From Arthrobacter sp. AFG20 (GTDB taxonomy: Bacteria; Actinomycetota; Actinomycetes; Actinomycetales; Micrococcaceae), in contig NZ_PJMC01000017.1 of assembly GCF_002892795.1 (NCBI RefSeq), positions 1 to 64,000 on the forward strand: a stretch of DNA of 64,000 nt. The letters run 5' to 3'. Positions within the stretch are counted from its first letter, which is position 1; every line of letters begins with the position of its first letter. Positions 7,414 to 15,895 of this stretch are shown in pieces. The position numbers were made by a program, and so were the translations under genes. Below the pieces are notes generated by a model. The model was given only the letters and a program-made list of their open reading frames with translations, made no database searches and was not told where the DNA came from.

Positions 7414-8433
7414 TTAGCTCTTCGGCAGCCCTGCCGGGTTCAGTTCCGACTTGGCGACGGCCTCGGATGACAGGCCCCAGCGGTCCAGGATCTTGCCGTA
7501 GGTGCCGTCCTCGATCAGGTGGTTCAGCCCGGCCTGGGCAGCTGCGGCGAAGCCATTGCCTTTCTTGGTGGTGGCGGCGATGCTCGCCTTGAGCGGCCAC
7601 CCGCCGTCCACCAGGCCCACCAGCTTGGTCTTCTCGTCGGTGGCGGCCTTGTACGCGGCGGTGGCGTTCGGCCCGAACGTCAGGTCCGCGCGGCCGGACT
7701 GCAGGGCGAGGTTCGAGGCGGAGTCGTCGTCGTAGTACTGGAACTCAACCGGCTTCAGCCCCTTGGCCTTGTTCTCCTCGTCCCAGCGCAGCAGGATGGA
7801 CTCCTGGTTGGTGCCCGAGCCAACAATGACCCGTTTGCCGGCGACGTCGGCGGCGGACTCGACCTTGGAAATGTCGCTGTCGCTCTTGGCGTAGAAGCCG
7901 AGCTTGTCGTCCCGGTAGCTGGCGAAGTCGAACTTGAGCTTGCGCTCCTCCGTCACGGTGACGTTGGAGAGGACGGCCTCGTACTTGCCCGATTCGATGC
8001 CGAGGGGCCAGTCGGCCCAGGCGGTCGGAACGATCTCGGCCTCCAGCCCCAGCGTCTGGGCCAATGCGACGGCGACGTCCACTTCGTTGCCCACCGGCGT
8101 CTTGTTGTCCGTGGCGTAAACCGCCAGCGGTGGTGCGAACGGGCTGACGGCCACCGTCAGCTTTCCGTCCTTCTTGATGGCTTCGGGAACCAGTGCTGCA
8201 GCCGCCTGGTCCGCGGTGACGGGAAAGCGGTCCTGCTCAGGCGTCAGGTTGAAGGTCTTGGCTGATGACGTGGCCGTGTTTGTGGCAGCCGGCGCGTTCG
8301 CCGATGCCGCTGCCCCCGGATCGGAGCAGGCGGAGAGCGCCAGCAGGCTGGTGGCGGCGAGGGCAAGGCCCACCGCCGGCTTGAGTGCCGGTTTGCGTGC
8401 GCCCGTGCGGGACTTGAGAGATTGACGGACCAT
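7414..8433 (-). CDS. ABC transporter substrate-binding lipoprotein (polar amino acid type)
   Basis: I use the ATG preceded by AGGGGG rather than the longer frame, giving 339 residues. A positively charged N-terminus, a hydrophobic stretch and a lipobox (LLALSAC) mark it as a lipoprotein. The mature part is a family 3 (amino-acid) solute-binding protein, with segments such as VALAQTLGLEAEIVP, GKYEAVLSNVTVTEERK and SGRADLTFGPNATAAYKA. No permease or ATPase gene is next to it, so it is an orphan that must pair with a transporter encoded elsewhere or act as a sensor. The ligand is not predictable from sequence alone. Confidence 0.85.
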   Translation of the reverse strand: MVRQSLKSRTGARKPALKPAVGLALAATSLLALSACSDPGAAASANAPAATNTATSSAKTFNLTPEQDRFPVTADQAAAALVPEAIKKDGKLTVAVSPFAPPLAVYATDNKTPVGNEVDVAVALAQTLGLEAEIVPTAWADWPLGIESGKYEAVLSNVTVTEERKLKFDFASYRDDKLGFYAKSDSDISKVESAADVAGKRVIVGSGTNQESILLRWDEENKAKGLKPVEFQYYDDDSASNLALQSGRADLTFGPNATAAYKAATDEKTKLVGLVDGGWPLKASIAATTKKGNGFAAAAQAGLNHLIEDGTYGKILDRWGLSSEAVAKSELNPAGLPKS

Positions 8434-8598
8434 GGTTGCCCCCTGGAAGTAGTGAATGCGAAGGTTGTGGCAGCAACTATCCGGCAGCAAAAAAGCGGCG
8501 GTCAAAGCGCGCAGACACCGGAATATACACGGCGTAACCGCGATTCATACGGCGTTCGAAGGCGTCATTCGGCCTGCCCAACAGCCCAGTACCGCGCC

Positions 8599-8604
8599 TA
8601 GCAT
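8599..8604 (+). promoter_or_regulatory. -10 box of a leaderless promoter
   Basis: TAGCAT lies 5 bases before the ATG of the next gene, and no ribosome site fits between them. Confidence 0.5.
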
Positions 8605-8609
8605 CGAGT

Positions 8610-9224
8610 ATGAGCGATCAATTCACCACCGAACGTGACAGCTACGGCAGGCTCCTTGCAGACCGCGAAGTGTGGCGGCAGGCGGGCACCCTCGCCGCCG
8701 CCGGGGAGCTGACCGCGCGGTGGCTTGAGGGCACCAGCGAGTACCAGCCCGGAACCCTCGCCCCGCGCTTCGACGACGAGACCCTGCCCATCGCCGGCCA
8801 GCTGGCCGAGCTCAACCGCAGCGGACTGTTCACCAAGGAATCCCAGCCCGGCCTCGGCCCCGACGCCGGCCATGCCCAGCGCGAGTACGTCACCGGCTTC
8901 TGCTCCGCACAGTCGGCGGCCCTCCTGCTGCGGCTGTCTGCGGGGACGGAGTTCATTGCCATCGCCCACGCCCCGGGGGAGGTCAGCCAGGCGTCCGTTC
9001 CGGTCACACTGCACGACGGCGAAGTGGTCACTGTTTTGGGAAGCAGCGAGAATCCGGTCGAGTCCGAGCAGATCCAGGACTGGGCGGGCGAAAGCAACGA
9101 AACGCTCGCCCTCGTGCTGGCCGACTCCTGGTACGTCGAACTGCTCGACCCGGTCTGGGGCCGGCAGCAGCACCTTTTGCCCGCCGTCCTGGAAAGCCTG
9201 AAGTCCGCCCCGGAGGACCTATAG
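8610..9224 (+). CDS. Conserved hypothetical protein
   Basis: This 204-residue soluble protein has no signal peptide or membrane segment and is rich in Ala, Glu and Leu. I do not recognise the family. It has an N-terminal helical part (about residues 1-60) and a C-terminal half with alternating strands (VPVTLHDGEVVTVLGSSENPV, LALVLADSWYVELLDP). The start is leaderless-type, and the gene diverges from the orphan lipoprotein across 176 bases. It stands alone, 179 bases ahead of the sulfonate ABC operon. Confidence 0.65.
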   Translation: MSDQFTTERDSYGRLLADREVWRQAGTLAAAGELTARWLEGTSEYQPGTLAPRFDDETLPIAGQLAELNRSGLFTKESQPGLGPDAGHAQREYVTGFCSAQSAALLLRLSAGTEFIAIAHAPGEVSQASVPVTLHDGEVVTVLGSSENPVESEQIQDWAGESNETLALVLADSWYVELLDPVWGRQQHLLPAVLESLKSAPEDL

Positions 9225-9319
9225 CCCCCGATTTTTGACGTTCCACGACTCCCGATGAAGCTATACGACTGCCAGGATGACCCATTGCGACGCCGGGTGA
9301 ACGCCTGCGTCGTCCGCCA

Positions 9320-9349
9320 TTGTGGCCGCCCGAGGGGCCTCCGTAATCT
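9320..9349 (+). promoter_or_regulatory. Promoter of the sulfonate ABC operon
   Basis: TTGTGG and TAATCT are separated by 18 bases, ending 54 bases before the start codon. The rest of the 179-base gap holds a GC-rich imperfect hairpin but no riboswitch fold that I can recognise. Confidence 0.5.
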
Positions 9350-9403
9350 CAATCCAACGCTCAGCGCCATCCCCCCCGCTCCATCAGCCAAAAGGAAAAC
9401 ATC

Positions 9404-10567
9404 ATGTCTTCTCCGAACGATTTCCCGGGCTCCACCCGGATCGCCGCGGGCCAGCCCACCGGCCGGAAACGCCCCAGCGGGCTCAAGATCGGCATTGCCG
9501 CCGGCATCCTTGCCGTCCTGGGAGCAGGCGTCGCCGTCGCCACCACGGCCGCCAACAATGCCGCCCCGAATTCCGCCAACGCGGCCGCTGCCACCAGCCC
9601 CGCCACCGAGCTGAAGCTGGGCTACTTCGGGAACATCACGCACGCCACCGCGCTGGTCGGCGTCCAGAAGGGCTTCATCGCCAAGGAGCTGGGCGACACC
9701 AAGCTGAGCACGCAGGTGTTCAACGCGGGCCCGGCAGCTATCGAGGCGCTGAACGCCGGCGCTATTGACGCCACCTACATTGGCCCGAACCCGGCCATCA
9801 ACTCGTTCGTCAAGAGCAAGGGCGAATCCATCAGCATCATCGCCGGGGCAGCCTCCGGCGGCGCACAGCTGGTGGTCAAGCCGGAGATCAAGACCGCGGC
9901 GGACCTCAAAGGCAAGACCCTGGCCTCCCCCCAGCTCGGCGGCACCCAGGATGTGGCGCTGCGCGCCTGGCTGGGCAAGCAGGGCTACAAGTCCAACACC
10001 GACGGCGGCGGGGACGTTGCCATCAACCCCACCGAAAACGCCCAGACGCTGAAGCTGTTCCAGGACGGCAAGCTCGACGGCGCGTGGCTGCCTGAGCCGT
10101 GGGCCTCCCGCCTGGTGCTCCAGGCCGGCGCGAAGGTCCTGGTGGACGAGAAGGACCTGTGGGACGGGTCCCAGACCGGCAAGCACGGCGAGTTCCCCAC
10201 CACCATCCTGATCGTGAACAAGAAGTTCGCCGCGGAGCACCCGCAGACCGTGAAAGCCTTACTCAAAGGCCATGTCGAGGCCGTGAAGTGGCTCCATGAC
10301 ACCCCCTCCGCCAAGAAGTCCGCCGTCGTCAACGCCGCCCTCAAAGAGGACGCCGGCAAGGCACTGGCGCCTAACGTCATTGACCGCTCGCTGAAGAACA
10401 TCCTGTTCACGGTGGACCCGCTGGCGGGGGCCTACAAGAAGCTGCTGCAGGACGGCGTCGATGCCGGCACCACCAAGCAGGCCGACCTCAACGGCCTCTT
10501 CGACCTCCGGGCGCTGAATTCAGTGGCCACGGAAAAGACCACAGCTGCAGGGCTGGGCCAGGACTAA
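9404..10567 (+). CDS. ssuA: ABC transporter substrate-binding protein, sulfonate/nitrate/taurine type
   Basis: The 387-residue protein carries SsuA/NrtA-type features: ELKLGYFGNITHATALVGVQKGF, then AGAIDATYIGPNPAIN, DLKGKTLASPQLGGTQDVALRAWL and DGAWLPEPWASRLV. The N-terminus has a hydrophobic stretch (about residues 29-50) but no lipobox cysteine, which is unusual for a Gram-positive binding protein. It could be held by an uncleaved anchor or released. AAAGGA lies before the ATG. It heads a three-gene operon with ATPase and permease, and is followed by siroheme and ferredoxin-reductase genes, so a sulfur source is the best guess. The exact ligand (alkanesulfonate, taurine or other) is open. 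Confidence 0.8.
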   Translation: MSSPNDFPGSTRIAAGQPTGRKRPSGLKIGIAAGILAVLGAGVAVATTAANNAAPNSANAAAATSPATELKLGYFGNITHATALVGVQKGFIAKELGDTKLSTQVFNAGPAAIEALNAGAIDATYIGPNPAINSFVKSKGESISIIAGAASGGAQLVVKPEIKTAADLKGKTLASPQLGGTQDVALRAWLGKQGYKSNTDGGGDVAINPTENAQTLKLFQDGKLDGAWLPEPWASRLVLQAGAKVLVDEKDLWDGSQTGKHGEFPTTILIVNKKFAAEHPQTVKALLKGHVEAVKWLHDTPSAKKSAVVNAALKEDAGKALAPNVIDRSLKNILFTVDPLAGAYKKLLQDGVDAGTTKQADLNGLFDLRALNSVATEKTTAAGLGQD

Positions 10568-10623
10568 CCCGGCCCGCATCCGCAGCCGCTGCATCTGACG
10601 CACCACGAACAAAGGACGGGACC

Positions 10624-11349
10624 ATGCCAGTCGTACTGGAAAACCTGGGCAAGCGCTTCGGCGACGGCGCCCCGGTGCTGGACGACGTCAACGCCACCAT
10701 CGGCAGGGGCGAGTTCGTTGCCCTCCTCGGTGCGTCCGGCTGCGGCAAGTCCACCCTGCTGAACATCATGGCGGGACTGGAGCTCCCGACCTCGGGCGCC
10801 CTGGAGGTGCCCAGCGACGGCGCCGCCTTCATGTTCCAGGACTCAGCCCTGTTCCCGTGGCTCACCGCCCGCGAAAATGTGGAGCTGGCGCTGAAGCTGC
10901 GCGGTGTGGGCAAGGCCGAGCGGCGTATCAAGGCTGACGAGCTGCTGGACCTGGTCCACCTTTCCGAGGCCGCGGACCGGCGCCCGCACGAGCTGTCCGG
11001 TGGCATGCGGCAGCGCGTGGCCCTGGCCCGCTCGCTCGCGCAGGACCGCCAGCTGCTCCTCATGGATGAGCCGTTCGCAGCGCTCGACGCCATCACCCGC
11101 GACCTGCTGCATGACGAACTTGAGCGCATCTGGAAGGAAACCGGCCGCACCATCGTCTTTGTGACCCACAACGTCCGCGAGGCGGTCCGCCTGGGCCAGC
11201 GCGTCCTCCTGCTGTCCTCCCGGCCCGGCCGCGTGGTGCAGGAATGGGAAGTCACCGAAGAACACCGTACCGACGCCGGTCTTGCCGGACAGCTGACCGG
11301 GGTCATCACCGCCCGGCTGCGAGAGGAGATCCGCCGCCATGCCAAGTAA
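10624..11349 (+). CDS. ssuB: ABC transporter ATPase, sulfonate/nitrate type
   Basis: This 241-residue ATPase has Walker A GASGCGKS (residues 36-43), Q-loop Q72 in MFQDSALFPWLT, signature LSGGM (124-128), Walker B LLLMDEP ending at D148-E149, and switch H182. The sequence FQDSALFPWLT is typical of SsuB/TauB ATPases. An AAAGGAC ribosome site precedes the ATG. It overlaps the permease gene by 11 bases, a sign of translational coupling. It powers uptake by the neighbouring permease and binding protein. Confidence 0.88.
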   Translation: MPVVLENLGKRFGDGAPVLDDVNATIGRGEFVALLGASGCGKSTLLNIMAGLELPTSGALEVPSDGAAFMFQDSALFPWLTARENVELALKLRGVGKAERRIKADELLDLVHLSEAADRRPHELSGGMRQRVALARSLAQDRQLLLMDEPFAALDAITRDLLHDELERIWKETGRTIVFVTHNVREAVRLGQRVLLLSSRPGRVVQEWEVTEEHRTDAGLAGQLTGVITARLREEIRRHAK

Positions 11350-12313
11350 CTCATCCCCGGTGGCCGAAACTCCGGTGGTTAAGCCTGTCGAAACCCCGGA
11401 CTCAACCACCATCGGATCCACTAAGGTCCACGCGGCGCTGACCAGGTCTTCCACTGGCTCGGCGGACCTGCGCGAACTCGAATCCGGACTGGACTCGCTG
11501 CAGTCGGACGCGGTCCGCAAGGCGCGCATCGACTGGAGCCGGATCCTGCTGCCGATCGCCGCCGTCGTGGTGTTGATTATCATCTGGCAGTTCTACGTCT
11601 CGCTGGGCCTCAAGCGCCGCGACCAGGTGCCCGGCCCGATGGACGTGCTGGAGCAGTTCGCCACGCTGTGGGCTGAGGGGTCGCTGCAGGAGGCCGTCTG
11701 GACGTCGCTGCAGCGCGGGCTTCTGGGGTTCCTGATCAGCGTTGCGATCGCCACACCGGTCGGGCTGCTCCTGGCCCAGGTGGCGCCGCTGCGCAGGGCG
11801 TTCGGGCCGCTGATTTCCGGCCTGCAGGTCCTGCCGTCGGTGGCCTGGGTGCCGGCCGCCATCATCTGGTTCGGCCTCACCGATGCCACGGTGTACTTCG
11901 TGGTGTTCATGGGAGCCATCCCGTCGATCATCAACGGCCTGATCTCCGGTGTTGACCAGATCCCGCCGCAGTACCGCAGCGTAGGCACCGTCCTCGGCGC
12001 GTCGCGGCTGCAGATGGCCGTGCAGATCATCCTCCCCGCGGCGCTGCCGGGCTACCTCAGCGGCCTCAAGCAGGGCTGGGCATTCTCCTGGCGTTCCCTC
12101 ATGGCCGCGGAAATCATTGCCGTGGGCGGCACCATCGGCTTCGGCCTCGGCTCCATGCTGAACCAGGGCCGCGACCTCGCGGACATGACCATAGTGATGT
12201 CCGCGATCCTCCTGATCCTGGCCGTGGGCATCCTGATCGAGCTGCTGGTGTTCGCGCCGATCGAGAAGCGCCTGCTCCAGCGCCGCGGCCTCCTGGCAGG
12301 CAGCACCCGCTAA
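11339..12313 (+). CDS. ssuC: ABC transporter permease, sulfonate/nitrate type
   Basis: The 324-residue protein has an unusually long hydrophilic N-terminal tail (about 65 residues) before the first membrane segment (LLPIAAVVVLIIIWQFYV). About six segments follow. The BPD_transp_1 EAA-type loop can be seen around YRSVGTVLGASRLQMAVQIILPAALPGYLSGLKQGWAFSW, as in SsuC and TauC. It is the last gene of the operon and is followed by a clear hairpin terminator. The long tail is not part of the core fold and its role is unknown. Confidence 0.87.
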   Translation: MPSNSSPVAETPVVKPVETPDSTTIGSTKVHAALTRSSTGSADLRELESGLDSLQSDAVRKARIDWSRILLPIAAVVVLIIIWQFYVSLGLKRRDQVPGPMDVLEQFATLWAEGSLQEAVWTSLQRGLLGFLISVAIATPVGLLLAQVAPLRRAFGPLISGLQVLPSVAWVPAAIIWFGLTDATVYFVVFMGAIPSIINGLISGVDQIPPQYRSVGTVLGASRLQMAVQIILPAALPGYLSGLKQGWAFSWRSLMAAEIIAVGGTIGFGLGSMLNQGRDLADMTIVMSAILLILAVGILIELLVFAPIEKRLLQRRGLLAGSTR

Positions 12314-12332
12314 GCGCCCCCACACTGAACCC

Positions 12333-12367
12333 GAAAGCCCGATGGCGACTCCCGCCGTCGGGCTTTC
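12333..12367 (+). terminator. Terminator of the sulfonate ABC operon
   Basis: A 10-bp perfect stem (GAAAGCCCGA/TCGGGCTTTC) extends with further pairs in the 15-base middle part and is followed by TGCTGCCTG. It begins 20 bases after the permease stop codon. Confidence 0.7.
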
Positions 12368-12492
12368 TGCTGCCTGCCCTGCTGTGCCTTCTCCGCGACC
12401 AAACCGGGGCACATTGACACAGTCGTTGGATTCAAGACCCTAGTCGCAATGTGACGCAGCGTTACCTTGCGTGAACTGGTGTTTCCGCGCCG

Positions 12493-12522
12493 TTGGTCGG
12501 TCCCGTAACACAGCCCTACCGT
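12493..12522 (+). promoter_or_regulatory. Leaderless promoter of the siroheme gene
   Basis: TTGGTC and TACCGT are separated by 18 bases. The -10 box ends 6 bases before the ATG, and no ribosome site lies between. Confidence 0.6.
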
Positions 12523-12528
12523 TGATTC

Positions 12529-13800
12529 ATGGCAATTCAGGACATTTACCCCACGGCGCTGCGCCTCCTCGGCCGCCCCGTGCTGGTGGTGGGCGGCGGA
12601 CGCGTTGCTGCGCGCCGCGCGAAGGGCCTGCTCGACGCCGGAGCCCGCGTCACCGTGGTTGCCCCAGAGGCCACCGCCGCGCTCCGCGAACTCGCCGACG
12701 CCGGCCTCCTCACCTGGGAGCCCCGCACCTACCGGTCCGAGGACGTCGACGGCGTCTGGTTCGTTCAGACCGCCACCGGCGATCCCGCCGTGGACACCGC
12801 GGTAGCTTCCGACGCCGAGGCACAGCGTGTCTGGTGCGTCAACGCCTCCGACCACGAATCCTCAGCCGCCTGGACACCCGCCGTCGCCGAAGTTGACGAC
12901 GTCAAGATCGCCGTCAACGCCGGGGGAGACCCGCGCCGTGCCATGGCCCTGCGCGACGCCGTCGCCACCGCCTTGGAAACCGGCGACCTGCCGCTGCGCC
13001 GCCGCCGTGCCCACCGGGGATCGGTGGCCCTCGTGGGCGGCGGGCCCGGCGACACCGGCCTCATCACCGTCCGCGGCCGCCGGCTGCTCGGCCAGGCCGA
13101 CGTCGTGGTTGCCGACCGCCTCGGCCCCCGTGAACTGCTCAACGAACTTGCCCCGGACGTGCGCGTCATCGAGGTCGGCAAGACCCCCGGCCACCACCCC
13201 GTGCCGCAGGCCGAGATCAACCGGATCCTCGTCGACGAAGCCCTGCAAGGCCACCGCGTGGTGCGGCTCAAGGGCGGCGACCCCTACGTCCTGGGCCGCG
13301 GCGGCGAGGAAGCAGAATTCTGCCGCCGGCACGGCGTCGAGGTCGAAGTGGTCTCCGGTGTGACCTCCGCGATCTCCGTCCCCGCCGCCGCCGGCATCCC
13401 GGTCACGCACCGCGGCCTGGCGAAGGGCTTCAGCGTTGTCACCGGCCACGAGGAACTGTCGGAGGTTCCCGCCCGCGCCGACCACACCGTGGTGCTCCTC
13501 ATGGGCGTGGGCCAGCTGCGCGAATCCGCGTCCGCCCTCGGCAAAGCCGGCCTGGCTGATGACACACCAGTTGGTATTGTTGAAAACGGCTACCTGCCGG
13601 ACCAGCGCGTCACCATCGGCACCCTCGGCACCATCGCGGACCAGGCCGAGGCCGCCGGCGTCGCCAATCCTGCAGTGATCGTCATCGGTGACGTTGTCCG
13701 CGTCAGCCCTTTCGCGCCGTCGCACTTCAAGACCGCTGACTACAGCACCACCAGCCCCAACAAGCCCCGCACAAGCACCACCCGCGTTCTCACCCCCTGA
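12529..13800 (+). CDS. cysG: Siroheme biosynthesis enzyme: precorrin-2 dehydrogenase fused to uroporphyrinogen-III C-methyltransferase
   Basis: Residues 1-150 form a precorrin-2 dehydrogenase/ferrochelatase module with the NAD motif VVGGGRVAARR (residues 20-30). Residues 163-400 form the SAM-dependent methyltransferase, with VALVGGGPGDTGLIT and VVRLKGGDPYVLGRGGEE. The fusion makes precorrin-2 and oxidises it to sirohydrochlorin; siroheme is the cofactor of sulfite and nitrite reductases. The order differs little from CysG, but 423 residues is shorter than the E. coli enzyme (457). Its place after a sulfonate transporter and before a ferredoxin reductase points to sulfur assimilation, though the reductase itself is not in the window. 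Confidence 0.9.
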   Translation: MAIQDIYPTALRLLGRPVLVVGGGRVAARRAKGLLDAGARVTVVAPEATAALRELADAGLLTWEPRTYRSEDVDGVWFVQTATGDPAVDTAVASDAEAQRVWCVNASDHESSAAWTPAVAEVDDVKIAVNAGGDPRRAMALRDAVATALETGDLPLRRRRAHRGSVALVGGGPGDTGLITVRGRRLLGQADVVVADRLGPRELLNELAPDVRVIEVGKTPGHHPVPQAEINRILVDEALQGHRVVRLKGGDPYVLGRGGEEAEFCRRHGVEVEVVSGVTSAISVPAAAGIPVTHRGLAKGFSVVTGHEELSEVPARADHTVVLLMGVGQLRESASALGKAGLADDTPVGIVENGYLPDQRVTIGTLGTIADQAEAAGVANPAVIVIGDVVRVSPFAPSHFKTADYSTTSPNKPRTSTTRVLTP

Positions 13801-13804
13801 AACC

Positions 13805-13866
13805 CATCGATTGCTCCATAACTGCCCTTATGAAGGTTCAAAAGGGCGCCGACGGAGCAATCGATG
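13805..13866. repeat. Intergenic palindrome, family A, copy 2
   Basis: A 12-bp perfect outer stem (ATCGATTGCTCC, 13806-13817, with its complement at 13854-13865) and a 6-bp inner stem (GCCCTT/AAGGGC) flank a mismatched middle. The arm core TGCTCC..AACTGCC matches copy 1. It lies directly after the cysG stop codon, and its right edge touches an upstream ATG of the next frame. Confidence 0.75.
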
Positions 13867-13887
13867 CAGAAGAAAAGGAACACAGCC

Positions 13888-15354
13888 GTGTCAACCAGCA
13901 CCCCCGTAGGAACCGCTGCCCGCCCGTTGCGCGTGGCCGTCATCGGATCCGGCCCGGCCGGCGTCTACGCAGCGGACATCCTCACCAAGAGCGAAGCCGT
14001 CAAGAGCGGCGAGCTGACCGTGAGCATCGACCTCTTTGACCGCTACCCGGCACCCTACGGCCTGATCCGCTACGGAGTGGCCCCGGACCACCCGCGCATC
14101 AAGGGCATCGTTAACGCCCTGCACAAGGTCCTGGACCGCGGCGACATCCGCTTCTTCGGCAACGTGGACTACGGCACGGACCTCTCCATCGAGGACCTGA
14201 AGACGCACTACGACGCCGTCATCTTCGCCACCGGCGCCATCAAGGACGCCGACCTGAACATCCCGGGCATCGAACTCGAGGGCTCCTTCGGCGGCGCCGA
14301 CTTCGTGTCCTGGTACGACGGCCACCCGGACGTTTCCCGCGAATGGCCGCTGGACGCCAAGGAAATCGCCGTGATCGGCAACGGCAACGTGGCCCTCGAC
14401 GTGGCCCGTGTCCTCTCCAAGCACGCAGACGACCTGCTGGTCTCCGAAATCCCCGACAACGTCTACGCCGGCCTGAAGGCATCGCCTGTCACCGACGTCC
14501 ACGTCTTCGGCCGCCGCGGCCCGGCGCAGGTCAAGTTCACCCCGCTGGAGCTGCGCGAGCTGTCCCACTCCAAGGACGTGGACATCATCCTGTACCCGGA
14601 GGACTTCGAATTCGACGAGGAATCGGACCGCCAGATCCAGAGCAACAACCAGATCAAGACCATGGTTGGAACGCTCACCAACTGGATCGCCGAGCAGCCC
14701 GAGGACGTCTCCGAGCTCAAGGCCTCCCGCCGCCTGCACCTGCACTTCCTGCACAGCCCGGTGGAAATTTACGACGACGCCGACAACCCCGGGCGCGTCA
14801 GCGGCATGAAGTTTGAACGCACCGAACTGGACGGCACGGGCAACGCCCGCGGCACCGGCGAATTCATCGATTACCCGGTCCAGGCTGTTTACCGCGCCAT
14901 CGGCTACTTTGGTTCCGCCCTGCCGGAGATCGAGTTCGACCACAAGAAGGGCGTCGTCCCGAACGCCGGCGGCCGCGTCCTGGACGCCTCCGGCGAGCAC
15001 GTCCCGGGCATCTACGCCACCGGCTGGATCAAGCGCGGTCCGGTGGGCCTGATCGGGCACACCAAGGGCGATGCCCTTGAGACCGTGACCTTCCTGCTGG
15101 AAGACCGCGAGAACCTGCCGGTTGCCGAGGCACCTGCTGCCAGCGCCGTCGTCGACCTGCTTGAAAGCCGCGGCGTGGAATACACCACATGGGAAGGCTG
15201 GCTGGCACTGGACGCCCACGAGCTGGCCCTGGGGGCCGAGGCCACCGCGGCCGGCGGCTCCCACGGTGTTGAGGTTGTGCGTGAGCGCATCAAGGTGGTG
15301 CCGCGCGAGGACATGGTCTCCATCTCCCGCGACGGGATCGCCGCCAGCGTCTAG
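13888..15354 (+). CDS. fprA: Ferredoxin/flavodoxin-NADP+ reductase, FprA type (paralogue 1)
   Basis: The start is GTG preceded by AAAAGGA; an in-frame ATG 24 bases upstream lies inside palindrome A2 and has no ribosome site. The 488-residue protein belongs to the adrenodoxin-reductase-like group: RVAVIGSGPAGVYAADIL (FAD), LIRYGVAPDHPRIKGI, VIGNGNVALDVARVL (NADP), and GWIKRGPVGLIGHTK near the C-terminus. It passes electrons between NADPH and ferredoxin. After cysG it may feed sulfite reduction. A close paralogue lies at 35295-36728, with nearly identical segments through most of its length. Confidence 0.88.
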   Translation: MSTSTPVGTAARPLRVAVIGSGPAGVYAADILTKSEAVKSGELTVSIDLFDRYPAPYGLIRYGVAPDHPRIKGIVNALHKVLDRGDIRFFGNVDYGTDLSIEDLKTHYDAVIFATGAIKDADLNIPGIELEGSFGGADFVSWYDGHPDVSREWPLDAKEIAVIGNGNVALDVARVLSKHADDLLVSEIPDNVYAGLKASPVTDVHVFGRRGPAQVKFTPLELRELSHSKDVDIILYPEDFEFDEESDRQIQSNNQIKTMVGTLTNWIAEQPEDVSELKASRRLHLHFLHSPVEIYDDADNPGRVSGMKFERTELDGTGNARGTGEFIDYPVQAVYRAIGYFGSALPEIEFDHKKGVVPNAGGRVLDASGEHVPGIYATGWIKRGPVGLIGHTKGDALETVTFLLEDRENLPVAEAPAASAVVDLLESRGVEYTTWEGWLALDAHELALGAEATAAGGSHGVEVVRERIKVVPREDMVSISRDGIAASV

Positions 15355-15374
15355 CTCCTGGCAGCTCTTCTCAA

Positions 15375-15437
15375 CAACGCGAGGTCGCTTAGCGCCCAGT
15401 CCACACGGAATATTGGGCGCGAAGTGACCTCGCGTTG
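15375..15437. repeat. Intergenic palindrome, family B, copy 1
   Basis: The 24-base arms (15375-15398 and 15414-15437) pair with two mismatches. The outer part is CAACGCGAGGTC and the inner part GCGCCCA. It lies between the convergent stop codons of fprA and the DUF-SRPBCC gene. Three more copies are at 60196, 62288 and 63336. Confidence 0.85.
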
Positions 15438-15439
15438 GT

Positions 15440-15895
15440 TTAATCCGCGTTGGTTTGGGCTCCCGCGCCGCCGGCGGCCATGAGCTCGAGCCGCTGCAGG
15501 GTCTCCCGGTTGCGGACTGTAATGATCGGATCCCGCAGCGCCTTGGGAACCGCCAGGCCGGGACCGCGGACCGCGTCCTCGCTCATCGTGACCCGGCACT
15601 GCTCGCCGAGTTCCTCGAGAGTGATGACCACCTTGGCCTCGCCGATCGGCCAGCCGCGCGCGATCAGTTCCAGCTGCCGCCCCGGGTCGGCCGCCGTCAC
15701 CTTGGTTGAATCGTTGATGAGCAGCGGCCAGGCGCCCACGGAATGGTGGAGCAGGGCACCGACCTCCGGCCAGTGCGCGTCAACGGAGCGGATTCTCGAG
15801 GCGCCGACCACCCAGCCGGAATAGAGCCAGCCGTCCGCGATTACTTTCCAGACTGCCGATGCCGGTGAATTGAAGACCTGCGTGACGGTTGACAT
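15440..15895 (-). CDS. SRPBCC domain protein from an internal start (alternative product)
   Basis: Inside the fusion frame, GAAAGGA lies 6 bases before an ATG that opens a 151-residue SRPBCC protein. Proteins of this size and sequence (VWKVIADGWLYSGWVVGASRIR, VGALLHHSVGAWPLLINDSTKV, KVVITLEELGEQCRVTMSEDAV) normally stand alone; they form a deep hydrophobic pocket for lipids, polyketides or aromatic compounds. The good ribosome site suggests that it is made separately, with or without the fused form. Confidence 0.6.
   Translation of the reverse strand: MSTVTQVFNSPASAVWKVIADGWLYSGWVVGASRIRSVDAHWPEVGALLHHSVGAWPLLINDSTKVTAADPGRQLELIARGWPIGEAKVVITLEELGEQCRVTMSEDAVRGPGLAVPKALRDPIITVRNRETLQRLELMAAGGAGAQTNAD

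Noticed and set aside
9225..9403. SAM or other sulfur-related riboswitch before the sulfonate operon
   Set aside because: No conserved core was found. The gap is explained by a -35/-10 promoter and a short leader.
13864..13887. Earlier ATG start for the first FprA gene
   Set aside because: It lies inside palindrome A2 and lacks a ribosome site, while the GTG 24 bases later has AAAAGGA at the right distance and aligns with the start of the paralogue.
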